Shown: positions 1 to 9,046, counted from the stretch's first letter. The stretch is 25,373 bases of DNA from JAFLCA01 sp041907145 (GCA_041907145.1 JAYRHW010000085.1:1-25373); one strand, 5' to 3'. Notes: generated by a model from the letters alone, not told the origin. Made by a program: numbers and translations.

Positions 1-2
1 CC

Positions 3-131
3 ATCCCAGGCAACAACAGCTTTTCATTCACTAATCGCATAGGCAGTCAGTCGCAGGACGTGACGCATATTGCGTATCCGCAGCGGGTTATCGACGGATG
101 CAATACAGCGCTGCCGTTCCTAAAGCTGTGA
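3..131 (+). CDS. C-terminal fragment of an unidentified protein cut by the window edge
   Basis: An open frame runs from the window edge to a TGA at 129-131 and gives 42 residues ending in LPFLKL. There is no start codon with a ribosome binding site inside the window, so this would be the last part of a gene beginning upstream. The residues (NNSFSFTNRIGSQSQD..., one Cys near the end) resemble the end of an exported or surface protein, but this is only an impression and I do not recognise the family. An open run of this length could also be chance. Confidence 0.35.
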   Translation: MPGNNSFSFTNRIGSQSQDVTHIAYPQRVIDGCNTALPFLKL

Positions 132-230
132 CCTAGGATCATAATTGCTTGAGTATTTAGGTTCTGTTAAAGTTTTCTAAGGTCCAAACGGCATCTTTTA
201 CAACTTTCTCGAGTAGAATCAGAACTTTGA

Positions 231-351
231 GCTTTCGTTCGGGTCGGCAGTAGAGCCGAACGGAAGCTCGTTTGAGTCTCTGTTTTCGTGGAGGTTTTCG
301 GTCGCACCTCATGTAAGCGACCAAGAGGCCAAGGACGTAGTTTCTACGTCC
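231..351 (+). promoter_or_regulatory. Structured 5' leader with three consecutive hairpins
   Basis: Three inverted repeats follow one another just before the gene at 371. The first has a 12-bp stem with one G-T wobble (231-242 with 256-267, 13-base loop). The second is a 6-bp stem, GGTCGC (300-305) with GCGACC (317-322). The third is a perfect 8-bp stem, GGACGTAG (333-340) with CTACGTCC (344-351), on a TTT loop. The third ends 9 bases before the AAGGA ribosome binding site at 360-364, so folding could affect translation. None of the hairpins is followed by a long T run, so they do not look like plain terminators. I do not recognise a known riboswitch class. Confidence 0.5.
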
Positions 352-370
352 CCTGTCAGAAGGACCTGAT

Positions 371-763
371 ATGAATCGTTACTCCCATCTCAGTCGTGTC
401 GGTACCGGCGATGCCCCCATGGTTGACGTCGCTCAGACCGCCCCGACTTCGCGTGTTACCCCGGAGAAGTTCGGCAAGTTCCTCGGCCAGATCCGCGGGA
501 CGGTCGGGTTCTGTGTGGAGCACGTCGGGCAGCATCGTCGGGCGCAGTGTGGCAGTCCGGGCAGTCAGATCGCGGCGGACATGATCAGCAGGGTCAGCAA
601 CGGCGAACTGGTGGTCGATGTGTCGTACGGGTATCTCGGCGTCGATGGACAGATCGAGAACCCCGGCACGACCAAGCTGCACCTCGGCAAGAAGAGCAAC
701 CCTCACACCGAGAGTGCCGTGACGAGTTTCTGTGACCTCCTCCGCTCGCGGTTCGGATACTGA
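371..763 (+). CDS. Unrecognised 130-residue protein with strongly G/C-biased codons
   Basis: The ATG at 371 has AAGGA at 360-364, six bases upstream, and the frame ends in TGA followed 18 bases later by a strong terminator, so it looks like a single-gene transcription unit. The protein is soluble-looking, with no signal peptide or membrane segment. It has four cysteines, a basic middle (GQHRRAQC) and a C-terminal half rich in Val, Gly and Asp (ELVVDVSYGYLGVDG). Nearly all codons end in G or C, only a handful ending in A, in clear contrast to the lipoprotein gene and the large membrane genes nearby. That fits either very high expression or recent acquisition. I do not recognise the family and assign no function. 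It is real on codon use and signals, moderately sure. Confidence 0.75.
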   Translation: MNRYSHLSRVGTGDAPMVDVAQTAPTSRVTPEKFGKFLGQIRGTVGFCVEHVGQHRRAQCGSPGSQIAADMISRVSNGELVVDVSYGYLGVDGQIENPGTTKLHLGKKSNPHTESAVTSFCDLLRSRFGY

Positions 764-781
764 TTCGAACCGCCCTCGATC

Positions 782-822
782 CCCTCTCCGGCAGTGGCCT
801 CGCGCTGCCGGAGAGGGTTTTT
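782..822 (+). terminator. Rho-independent terminator after the 371-763 gene
   Basis: CCCTCTCCGGCAG (782-794) pairs perfectly with CTGCCGGAGAGGG (805-817) around a 10-base loop, and TTTTT follows at once, then more pyrimidines. A 13-bp G/C-rich perfect stem with a T run is a textbook intrinsic terminator. The arrangement isolates the upstream gene from the minus-strand lipoprotein gene. Confidence 0.92.
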
Positions 823-1025
823 CTCTTCTCCTCTTCCCCACATGACCCATTGAATGTTTTTGTGATTCATTCGAGCTTTCTCTCCTTTCTTCGTCTCAGT
901 GCAAATATCCCCGACGCCAGGTGAGTACCGCCGTGCATGAAGAAATCTTACTGACGATTCCTGAGCGTGGCGCTGCAGCTCCCCTTTGGATTCTTGGGTA
1001 GTGCCCTGAAGTGTTGAACTACTTT

Positions 1026-1922
1026 TTAGAAGGACTGCTCGTCACGACTGCAGCCTGAAGCAACGGTAACAGATTCAGCGCCCGATCCTGTCTTTAGGCG
1101 CAGTCCGAGCTCATCAAAGAATTCGATCTTAATATTACCGCCGTATTCACAACCGGGGTAGCGAAAGCGCACGAAGCTGACGTACGGGGCTCCAGCATAT
1201 CGCTCGGCTTTCTGAGTTTCACTCTTGGCCCCTGAGACTTTAACCGTAACAAACTGGTCCACTCCAATTACTAGGTTTCCATCGTTTGCTGAAGAAGGCT
1301 TCCATAAAAAATGTTTCAAAACGAGCTGCGAGAATTCCTCTGGAACGGCAATTGTTCGATAGCAAGCTTCGAGTTCTGCGCCGCCGCAACCATCCTCTCC
1401 GCGGACATTTGCTGCGCCCATGGCGATGAGGGACTCGTTGATGTTCTCGCCTTGCGGTCCAAAGATCTGGCCAATGACACCAGTGCCTCCGCTGTCTACC
1501 GTCACGGAGCATTCTGCGTTGCCGCCCACAACCAGGAAGCCATTATAGCCGGCAGTGCTTTGAATGAATTGAATGCCTCTATCACGCTTGTACTGAGACG
1601 CGCCTTCTGCGGTAATTCCTTGCAGCTGTACGAGCTGCTGGGTACCGGCGAATTGGCCGGACGTTCTGGTTACTATGACGAGATCGGAGTTTAGAACTTG
1701 TAAAGTAACAGGTTCGGCCTGGGAGACATCGAGGGTTGCATGTACGGCACCATCCTTAAAGATCCCGCAATTCGAGCGCAGACTCACGGAGGGTTCGGCA
1801 GGGTCTTCTGACGGCTGCAGGCCTTCGTCCTGCGTCCCTTCGTTGCTCGCCTTTACACAAGCGCTCAAACTAAGAAGCAGAAGAATGGCTGCGAAGATAT
1901 TGGCCCGAGACAGAAGTCTCAT
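1026..1922 (-). CDS. Putative outer-membrane or periplasmic lipoprotein, function unknown
   Basis: The 298-residue product begins with a basic start, a hydrophobic stretch and a lipobox (LSAC, Cys22), typical of export by Sec and lipid attachment by Lgt. The mature part starts with an acidic, Ser/Pro/Glu-rich linker (about 25-46), consistent with a flexible tether. Six further cysteines follow (52, 138, 179, 187, 258, 291), enough for three disulfides. The body looks beta-rich with many Val/Ser/Thr/Gly residues and no enzyme motif that I can see. The ATG at 1922 is chosen because it places the signal peptide at the N-terminus; the upstream ribosome site (ACAGGT) is weak. It is divergent from the exported protein at 2085. 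Family not recognised. Confidence 0.8.
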   Translation of the reverse strand: MRLLSRANIFAAILLLLSLSACVKASNEGTQDEGLQPSEDPAEPSVSLRSNCGIFKDGAVHATLDVSQAEPVTLQVLNSDLVIVTRTSGQFAGTQQLVQLQGITAEGASQYKRDRGIQFIQSTAGYNGFLVVGGNAECSVTVDSGGTGVIGQIFGPQGENINESLIAMGAANVRGEDGCGGAELEACYRTIAVPEEFSQLVLKHFLWKPSSANDGNLVIGVDQFVTVKVSGAKSETQKAERYAGAPYVSFVRFRYPGCEYGGNIKIEFFDELGLRLKTGSGAESVTVASGCSRDEQSF

Positions 1923-2084
1923 ACATTTTCGTACCTGTAGGTCTTAGTCTTGTTATGTGCGATTAGGCGCTCAACGTGGCTTGGAAGACGACAACGGGGC
2001 ACTGTTACCAATAGAACTATGCGACCTTTCGGCATGTTGGTTGCATCGTGTCGATCCCAGTATTTTTGATTACTTGGATGAACT

Positions 2085-2621
2085 ATGCGTAGTAGAGCGA
2101 CTTTATCTTGGGCCTCGCTCGCCGGCAGAGCAATTTTTACAGTAATTGTCAGCCTGGGGACCCTGGTGGCGGGCACCGAGGCTCAGGCGCAGTCTGGATA
2201 CCGGGCCGACTATGCTTGCGCCGGATTCGGATCGGAAGCTCCCCTTTTTCGTTTCGAGGGCAGCGCTGCGTTGCAGGCCTGCAGACATGGCGCAGGTAGT
2301 TCCCTTGTCGTATCGAGCTGTCAAAATCCCTATCTGCTCCTAGGGCAAATAGCAGACGGACGCTACGCCCTGCTGGGCCTTGAAGTTATGAAGCCGTTGG
2401 ATAACCGCGCCCGAGTATGTATCGCCATGGCAGCATTATCAGATGCAGCCGATCGGTCAACCATTGGCGCCGTGGATCAGCGCTCACTGGGCGCGGAGTG
2501 CCAGGGGGCCCTGGCGGCGGATCTCAAGCTGCCTTTCCAGGTCATTGGTCAGTCTAGCTCGGGTGTGTCTGGAGACAGCAGCACCTTTTCCTGTCGTGTA
2601 ACTATTCGACAAAGTCCATAG
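2085..2621 (+). CDS. Exported six-cysteine protein of unknown function
   Basis: The 178-residue product has an N-terminal signal peptide: basic residues, a hydrophobic core about 15-30, and a likely signal peptidase site near TEAQAQ-S (about 36). The mature region holds six cysteines (45, 66, 79, 112, 139, 170), an even number that suggests disulfides and a periplasmic or surface location. No known domain is visible. The ATG at 2085 is preceded by only a weak purine stretch, but it gives the full signal peptide. The gene converges on the DUF2298 gene, whose stop lies 70 bases away; I see no clear terminator between them. Confidence 0.75.
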   Translation: MRSRATLSWASLAGRAIFTVIVSLGTLVAGTEAQAQSGYRADYACAGFGSEAPLFRFEGSAALQACRHGAGSSLVVSSCQNPYLLLGQIADGRYALLGLEVMKPLDNRARVCIAMAALSDAADRSTIGAVDQRSLGAECQGALAADLKLPFQVIGQSSSGVSGDSSTFSCRVTIRQSP

Positions 2622-2691
2622 ACCCCACTCGCCACCACTAGCGCCGGTTTCAGAAAGTTATTCGAAATGAAAAGACTATTTGAAGGTACCG

Positions 2692-4758
2692 CTAATTGGA
2701 GAAAATGGCGTAGTCCTTCACGGTTGTCACGGGCTTGAAGCAGGAGAAGCTCTCATTCGAGATTCCTGGATACGCCCGCTTCTCAAGAGGCCCTACGACC
2801 ACATATTTGATCTTTTCTTGCGTCGTGAGGTTGAGCTTCTTGGCACAATCCGGCTCCTTATAAATTTGATCCGTCATTTGAGTGCGGCGATTCACCTCAT
2901 CGTACATGCGAAGCAGCAGGTTTACATGATTGGCCCATCCCAGATAAGACTGCTGACCAGAGAGGGTGGCTACATGTGATGTAAAGTCGTATGCGGGACC
3001 CTGCGCTTCCAGCACGACCCCGGGCCAACTGTTCGCCAAGATTTGAATTGCAGTAGCAGAACCAGGAAACCGCTTGTCGATTGCGCTCAATCCTTGTGCG
3101 TATGGCAGTACAGTCCAGTCTGCATCCTTGCGCAATTTTATTACTCTGAAGAAAAATCCAGTCCAGAGAATTCCAATTACTAAGATGAGCGCCGTCCAGG
3201 GAGAGTAAAAACTCAATCGCGCCGATTTCCAACGAATAGTGGATGCCAAGTAGAAGACGAACGCGTGGAGCATGAACCAGGCCGCGCTATAGGCCTTGAA
3301 TATAGTATTCATGCGTTCGTTTTCGCCGCCGTAGGAGTCATCGAAGAAGCAAATCTCCGGAAAGATGATGAGCAGGAGAGCGACCATACCGAATGCTTCG
3401 AATGCCAGCCGAGCAATCGTGGGAGTCGGCTCCCCCTTGAGATCGAGGGAAATGAAACGATAAAGATTTAGGCAGAAGATAACCACCAGCAGTGCAAGAG
3501 CATTTCCGGCAAAGAGCACCGCAGCGGCGGCAAAAATGCCGCAGGAATACCACTCTGCTTTGCCGAGTCGCACCAACGAGAAGACATAGAGCGCTGTGAG
3601 CGGAATTCCCCAATGTCGGAGGAGGTCCTTGGCCGTCGTCATCGGAATCGGCGCACTTACTAACTTGAGCGGCATCTCCGCAGGAACAATATTCAGACAG
3701 GACAGCCCCAAGCTGACGCAGAGATAGATACCCAAACCGGCTATGGCTAGGCAGGGCAAGGATAAAAAGTTCGAAAACCTTACATGTTGTTTAAAATCAG
3801 CGATCAACGTCTTCGGGTTGGTCGAGGCCAAGACTAAGGTAAATATCAGCGCACTGAGACCCACCCAAACCGGCACTTCCCAGGCATTCGAGTTATAGAT
3901 CCAGAGTGTTCCGACGAACAAAATGACGCCAGCGATACTCAGCCTCTCTGCCCAGCTCCTTTTGCTTTGCATGGAGCGCAAGAAGACGAGGAGCAGGAAC
4001 GGCGGTAAGCCAAGATTTAGGTAGTGAGGATGCACATCGCCGAGGAGAAACGACCAGGCCGGAAACTCATTGATGGCCCCGGGAATGACTCGGGAAGGGC
4101 CCCACCAATAGTCATTGGCGGTGATAAAGTGCTGCACACCTTCATAATTGGAACCGATGGTGAGCGCGAGTGCGCCGCCCATTGCCGCCCAGACAGGCAG
4201 GCGGGCCACCGATCGAAGCAACATGAAGACACTGGTTGCAAGTAAGGCAAAGGTGAAGGACTGCAGCTGATGATAGACCTCCCACACGGGCAGCTTGAAA
4301 ACGGTGTGGAGAAAATGCCCAAAGCGATACCAATAGAGGTAATAGTTTAGCGGAGCCCCGGCGAGCCACGGTTCCTGAGCATCTATGGGAGAGTGAATAA
4401 CCCCGGCCAGTAGCGCATAATCTCTGAGGCGTTCTCCCATCTGGTAGAAGTCCGGCCACAAATGACAGAGGTAGGAGAAGAATGAAAAGCAGGCTAAAAA
4501 AAGCAGTAGCGGCGAGAAGGAGGTGAAGAAGCTACCAAACTGCAGTGTTGGGCTCGTCTTGCCCTTTACGAGAAACGTGAGCACCACCAACGATGCGAAC
4601 GCGAACGCATAGGGCAGGACCCCCGGACCAAGCCACATGCCGATAGGGAATGCTGCAATCGGCGTGAGCAACAACAGTCCAATCGTAGCCTCAAATGCCG
4701 GAAGACCGAGCGCAGCTGCCAGAAGTCCGAGCAGACCTATACCAATAACTATTTCCAT
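2692..4758 (-). CDS. Free-standing DUF2298 (YYY-domain) multi-pass membrane protein
   Basis: The 688-residue protein is almost entirely hydrophobic segments joined by short loops. It carries family hallmarks that I also see in the C-terminal half of its upstream neighbour: an aromatic motif NYYLYWYRFGH near residue 139, GDVHPH near 241, MNTIFKAYSAAW near 484 and LEAQGPAY near 584. These match what I know of the DUF2298 / Chlor_Arch_YYY family, large putative glycosyltransferase-like (GT-C fold) membrane proteins of unproven reaction. The start ATG is 5 bases after the stop of the upstream gene, so the two are almost certainly cotranscribed and perhaps translationally coupled. The C-terminal ~110 residues look soluble and would lie outside the membrane. 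Substrate unknown; envelope or lipid-linked sugars are an inference. Confidence 0.8.
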   Translation of the reverse strand: MEIVIGIGLLGLLAAALGLPAFEATIGLLLLTPIAAFPIGMWLGPGVLPYAFAFASLVVLTFLVKGKTSPTLQFGSFFTSFSPLLLFLACFSFFSYLCHLWPDFYQMGERLRDYALLAGVIHSPIDAQEPWLAGAPLNYYLYWYRFGHFLHTVFKLPVWEVYHQLQSFTFALLATSVFMLLRSVARLPVWAAMGGALALTIGSNYEGVQHFITANDYWWGPSRVIPGAINEFPAWSFLLGDVHPHYLNLGLPPFLLLVFLRSMQSKRSWAERLSIAGVILFVGTLWIYNSNAWEVPVWVGLSALIFTLVLASTNPKTLIADFKQHVRFSNFLSLPCLAIAGLGIYLCVSLGLSCLNIVPAEMPLKLVSAPIPMTTAKDLLRHWGIPLTALYVFSLVRLGKAEWYSCGIFAAAAVLFAGNALALLVVIFCLNLYRFISLDLKGEPTPTIARLAFEAFGMVALLLIIFPEICFFDDSYGGENERMNTIFKAYSAAWFMLHAFVFYLASTIRWKSARLSFYSPWTALILVIGILWTGFFFRVIKLRKDADWTVLPYAQGLSAIDKRFPGSATAIQILANSWPGVVLEAQGPAYDFTSHVATLSGQQSYLGWANHVNLLLRMYDEVNRRTQMTDQIYKEPDCAKKLNLTTQEKIKYVVVGPLEKRAYPGISNESFSCFKPVTTVKDYAIFSN

Positions 4759-4763
4759 CAGAC

Positions 4764-7700
4764 CTACGGTAGCTTCGAGAAGGGCAGCTTGTAAATAACA
4801 GTACTACCGGAGCGGAATAGGGGCCGGAAGACATCATGGTGCTCATCCCATTTCTTCAGCCCCAGACGATTATAGGTGCCATTTGCGTACAACTGACGTT
4901 CCAGTGATCCGACAATGACCAAGTCGACGCCTAAGAGCTTGCAATAGTCTATGGCGGTCTCTGGATCCGGAGCGGAATAGATCGCTTTGATAACATCTTC
5001 GCGTTCACGGGCCGCCTGTTCGGGAAGCCCGCGCTGCCGAACATGCCACTCCCAGCCCAGAACGGTGGGTAGGCCAGTATTCATTGAGACTCTGGTGAAC
5101 TGTCCATACGAGGGGCCCTGCGCCTCGAGGATGGTGGGAACCCCGGGTATGTTCTTGCGCAGCCACTGTAAGGCGGCGGCCTCTTGAGCATCGGCCCAGA
5201 AAAGATATGCCATACCGTCGAGAACGGGTCGGGGGCCCATGACACGCTGGAAAGTCGTCATCGAGTAAAAATTGAACAGGCTGCCGGCACAGGCAATGGC
5301 CAGTATTGCGGTCAAGAGCAGACAAACGGGACGCCCCACTGTCCAAGCCCAAACTCTGGGGAGGCGCGTCCACAGAAGGGGCACTGCGCGGGGGAAAATA
5401 AGCATCGCCGCGAGCGCGAGCAGGACCCACACGGCATTATAAAATTTGAATATGGTGTTCATGTGATCGATCAAGAACAGAATTTCTGCTCCGGCGATGA
5501 TGCATGAAGCCGCTATCGTAAATACGCAGGCTACTCGTATTTGCCGCGAAATCCGGTTCCCGCTGACCATAAACCCAGCCAATGAACAAAGTGCTGAGCA
5601 AAGAGCGAGAATGTCCCATGGGAGTTGCTCCAAGCCGGGAGCGGGCAGTTGGGGAAGCGGAACGTAGGACCGCAAGAGTGTGATAACACTGTCTAGGCCT
5701 AGCAAGATGGGATGCTCCTCTGTGTATGCAAGGTGAGGCGCTCGCAGGACGGCGGTAGATAATCCAACGAGGAGCGGAATGCTTCCCCAAAATATCGCGC
5801 AACCGGTACGCCGGCCGACGCGCAGATGCCTCTTGGAGGGATTGTTGAGCATTAATGCAGGGATGCCGATGACGATGAGGGCGATCCATTGCCCTAAATG
5901 CCTAAGCACCTGCCAGGCCGTGTCGAATTCAAAGTACTGATTGAAGCCGAATCCAGGACTAGTCTGCGAGCCTGAGGCTCTGTTGAATAGAAGCACGAAT
6001 GGCAAGGCACCAAGCGCCAATAACGGCAGATCCCGAAGCAGATCTCCAACCACCACGCTACATCGTTGGAACGCGGTCTGACGTCGGCCACTAAGGTTCA
6101 GCGCGCAAGCGAGGAAAATGATACAGCCCAGGGTGAATCCGTAAGAAATGAAATCCCAGGTATTCGTGATATAGAGCGTACCCAGTGCCATGCCGCAAAA
6201 GAGGCGGTGCAAAACGATGGAGGTGTCCAGGGCCGATCGCTCGTGATGGAGAAATCTCAGCGAAAGGGCGAGCAGTAGCAGAGCAATCGGAAACGCTATC
6301 AGATGAGCATGCAAATCAGCGAAAAGCAGAGCCCATAGAGGATATTCCGTTATCCCGGGCTCCTTGAACAGCCTAGTGCTGGCCCAGAAGAGATCGAAGC
6401 TGCGCTTGTCACCCCAAAAAATAAGGCGAACTACTTCGAGGTTGCTCAGCAGCACTACACCAGCAGCTCCAAGGACCGCAGGCAGCCATCGCCGCGTGAG
6501 CATCAAACAAAGCGAATACCCGGTCGAAAGCGCGAATCCGGCAATCGTTGCGATAGAAAGATTGTAGCCTACAGCGGAATCGAATCCTCCGAGTTTGTGC
6601 AGGAGGGCAAATAAATAGGTGCCGAAGTAGTAGTAGTGCATGAAGTGCCCTGCGGCCCAGGGGTCTTGGGGCGGCAAGGTTTCGAGACGAATGAAGTAGT
6701 TGAGGAAGGAGAAGTCCATCGGCTTCTCCCCCCAGTTGATCTCGGGTTGAAAGGCGCGCAGAAGACAAAAGCCCAGATAGCCAGCTAAGAACAGGATCTC
6801 GGCTGTGAGGATTTCCCGGCGTCTGTGATGAACGCGCGTCGACAATCGCAGCCTCCAGGCCGTTCCCGCTGCGAAAGCTGCGACGACGGCCAATGTGACC
6901 CACGCCGTTGTGGTTGAGGTGCGCAGCAGTCCTAAGCTTGTGAAAATCCAAAGAATGGCCCCAAGCATAAGCAGTCCAAACTGTTTCGCCATACCGAAGC
7001 CAAAATCGGGAGCCCTTGGCAGTGCGCAGGTCAACAGCGGGAAGGCCACGATGCCTAAAAATTCAATGACCAGAAGCCAGAGGACGAGTGTGCTCAGGGA
7101 GTTTTGTACTGACGAGACGGGAAGATCAGCTGAGCCGGCATTCATCCGCATCATCTGTTCCATAGTGGGAAGCGGAGTGAATTCGAATGGTTCGAGAATT
7201 CTTCTGCGTAGTTCAGACGGGGCGAGAGACTCAACCTTTTTGAATATGGAAACCTTGGGATGGTCATAGACCGACAGACTTTCATCCGCGAGGTCATCAT
7301 CGAAAACAATTCCCGCAAATTGCGGGCGAACCTTAATCGTCTGTTCCAGCGAGTAGCCGAGTTTACCTGCGAAGAGCATGCGCAGAAAATTGGTCGTCAA
7401 AGGGTATTCCTGGGGGATTCGCGGGATAGATCCGTACGTTCGTGCAGTAGGGAATGCGATGTAGTTTGCGCGTGTCAGCTTGGCAACTAGTTCGTCGAGT
7501 TTCTCTGTTGAATCTTTGCCGTAGAGCGGAAGCTCCCACGGGCGGCCCTCGTAAAAATAATGCCGCGGATCAAGACCAGGAAGGAACAGAGGGACTTTAT
7601 CGTCCCAGTCAACTCCGAGAATTCCGGAACCTTCAGGGATGTTCTGGAATATCCAACGGGTGGCGAGTTGATAGCCATGATCGACGGAATAGATGCGCTC

Positions 7701-8864
7701 CCAAGCCACGGCATAAAATGCCGTCCAGCCCAGCACAATAATAGCCGGTAAGTTTCTCAATTTTCGCAAGCGAGTATTCCCAAGCCAGCGCGCAACTTCT
7801 GCCAGTACAAACGCCGCACTCACGAAGAGAGCTGGGTAGAGGGGAAGAAAGTAACGTGGAAATTTGACGTTCAAACCGGCGAATGCCAGGAAATCAGGAA
7901 TGACCCAAGCCAGCACGACAAGCTCGCCATATCGCGTGAACTTGACTTGCCGCAGCGCGAGGAATAGTACCCCGGCGAATACTGCCAGCGCCAACGGCGG
8001 TCCCATGGTGTATGACCACATTTGGACCAAGGGATAGAGATAGGGAAGTGTGCCCTCGTATTGAATGGTATAGGGGGGCCTCCACAAACCCCGTACCATG
8101 TTCGTCTGCTCAATCGTGTCGTGTTTGAAAGCCTCGAAATCGAGGATCGAGTAGGGCTGCACGAGGAAGCAGACCAGCAATCCAAGTAGCAGAGCCCCGA
8201 GCCCCATAGCGATTTGCTTGGGCGCGAGAAACTTAGAATCACGCCGGGCCTGTGCAAGAACCGCGATCGATAGCGGAGCAAGCAAGGCCAATGCCGAAAT
8301 CTTTGTTGCAAGCGCAAATCCAAAGCTTATTCCAGCCAGAGCATAGTTTTTCCAGCCCCCACTCGTGGCGAGCTTCGCGGCAGCAAGGAGCGCGATGAGG
8401 CACCAGGTGGTCAGGAAAATATCCACAGCGAAAAATCGCGAGAGCTGCAAATGAAAGACGTTCAAGGCAGTGAAGGAAGCAGCGAGAATTGAAACAGCGC
8501 GCCGATTAAAGACCACCTGGGCGAGAGTGTACGTTAGGAGAACTCCTAATACCCCGAATAGCGCCGCAAGGCAGCGCCCAACGAGGAAGAGCCCATCGTA
8601 GTGCGCCAAAGAGGGCCAGATGAGACCCAGCGCTTCGGATACAGCCCAGGAAAAGTAAAAGGGGAAACTGCCGTAGGCGAACGAGTGCGGATTCGGATCT
8701 TGAAGAGAGAGACGCTCCGTCACCATCACGATGTGCCTTTCATCAGGATGAAAAGTGACGCCGTGAGAAATCGAGTAGAGCCGCAAGCCGGCAGCGACTA
8801 ATGCGATAGCAAGTAAGAGCAGAGAAGACTTACTTATGGACCCTATTCTGGGGAAAAGCCGCAT
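4764..8864 (-). CDS. GT39/PMT-like glycosyltransferase fused to a DUF2298 domain
   Basis: This very large (about 1366-residue) membrane protein has two parts. The first ~560 residues resemble PMT_2/ArnT-type GT-C glycosyltransferases: HPDERH near 40 in the first outside loop, FFAVDIF near 150 and a string of membrane helices. Such enzymes move sugars from polyprenyl-phosphate carriers. The second half (about 570-1366) is a DUF2298 domain with HYYYFGTY near 741, DLHAHL near 851, MNTIFKFYNAVW near 1140 and LEAQGPSY near 1246. I chose the ATG at 8864; a TTG at 8879 in the same frame is possible, and neither has a convincing Shine-Dalgarno sequence. It heads a two-gene operon with the free-standing DUF2298 gene and is divergent from the VKOR-DsbA gene. 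The acceptor is unknown. Confidence 0.85.
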   Translation of the reverse strand: MRLFPRIGSISKSSLLLLAIALVAAGLRLYSISHGVTFHPDERHIVMVTERLSLQDPNPHSFAYGSFPFYFSWAVSEALGLIWPSLAHYDGLFLVGRCLAALFGVLGVLLTYTLAQVVFNRRAVSILAASFTALNVFHLQLSRFFAVDIFLTTWCLIALLAAAKLATSGGWKNYALAGISFGFALATKISALALLAPLSIAVLAQARRDSKFLAPKQIAMGLGALLLGLLVCFLVQPYSILDFEAFKHDTIEQTNMVRGLWRPPYTIQYEGTLPYLYPLVQMWSYTMGPPLALAVFAGVLFLALRQVKFTRYGELVVLAWVIPDFLAFAGLNVKFPRYFLPLYPALFVSAAFVLAEVARWLGNTRLRKLRNLPAIIVLGWTAFYAVAWERIYSVDHGYQLATRWIFQNIPEGSGILGVDWDDKVPLFLPGLDPRHYFYEGRPWELPLYGKDSTEKLDELVAKLTRANYIAFPTARTYGSIPRIPQEYPLTTNFLRMLFAGKLGYSLEQTIKVRPQFAGIVFDDDLADESLSVYDHPKVSIFKKVESLAPSELRRRILEPFEFTPLPTMEQMMRMNAGSADLPVSSVQNSLSTLVLWLLVIEFLGIVAFPLLTCALPRAPDFGFGMAKQFGLLMLGAILWIFTSLGLLRTSTTTAWVTLAVVAAFAAGTAWRLRLSTRVHHRRREILTAEILFLAGYLGFCLLRAFQPEINWGEKPMDFSFLNYFIRLETLPPQDPWAAGHFMHYYYFGTYLFALLHKLGGFDSAVGYNLSIATIAGFALSTGYSLCLMLTRRWLPAVLGAAGVVLLSNLEVVRLIFWGDKRSFDLFWASTRLFKEPGITEYPLWALLFADLHAHLIAFPIALLLLALSLRFLHHERSALDTSIVLHRLFCGMALGTLYITNTWDFISYGFTLGCIIFLACALNLSGRRQTAFQRCSVVVGDLLRDLPLLALGALPFVLLFNRASGSQTSPGFGFNQYFEFDTAWQVLRHLGQWIALIVIGIPALMLNNPSKRHLRVGRRTGCAIFWGSIPLLVGLSTAVLRAPHLAYTEEHPILLGLDSVITLLRSYVPLPQLPAPGLEQLPWDILALCSALCSLAGFMVSGNRISRQIRVACVFTIAASCIIAGAEILFLIDHMNTIFKFYNAVWVLLALAAMLIFPRAVPLLWTRLPRVWAWTVGRPVCLLLTAILAIACAGSLFNFYSMTTFQRVMGPRPVLDGMAYLFWADAQEAAALQWLRKNIPGVPTILEAQGPSYGQFTRVSMNTGLPTVLGWEWHVRQRGLPEQAAREREDVIKAIYSAPDPETAIDYCKLLGVDLVIVGSLERQLYANGTYNRLGLKKWDEHHDVFRPLFRSGSTVIYKLPFSKLP

Positions 8865-9046
8865 CGAGTTACTCGCCAAAGCATTTGAAACTACTGTAGA
8901 TTCTCATAAGTCATAATGCAATCTGTCGAGACGGACTCTCAATCGTGCCAAATGCTGATACACATTCTTTCGGGGGGCTGAAACTTTATATAGAATCGCG
9001 CTTGCTCCGTGGCGCAGGCCACCTCCTCGTAACTGACTAGCGCCCA

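Noticed and set aside
1919..2176. Minus-strand ORF of 85 codons upstream of the lipoprotein gene
   Set aside because: Runs antisense into the exported protein at 2085 and overlaps the lipoprotein start; no ribosome site and no natural protein pattern.
2680..2979. Plus-strand ORF of 99 codons
   Set aside because: Antisense to the C-terminal end of the DUF2298 gene; an expected shadow.
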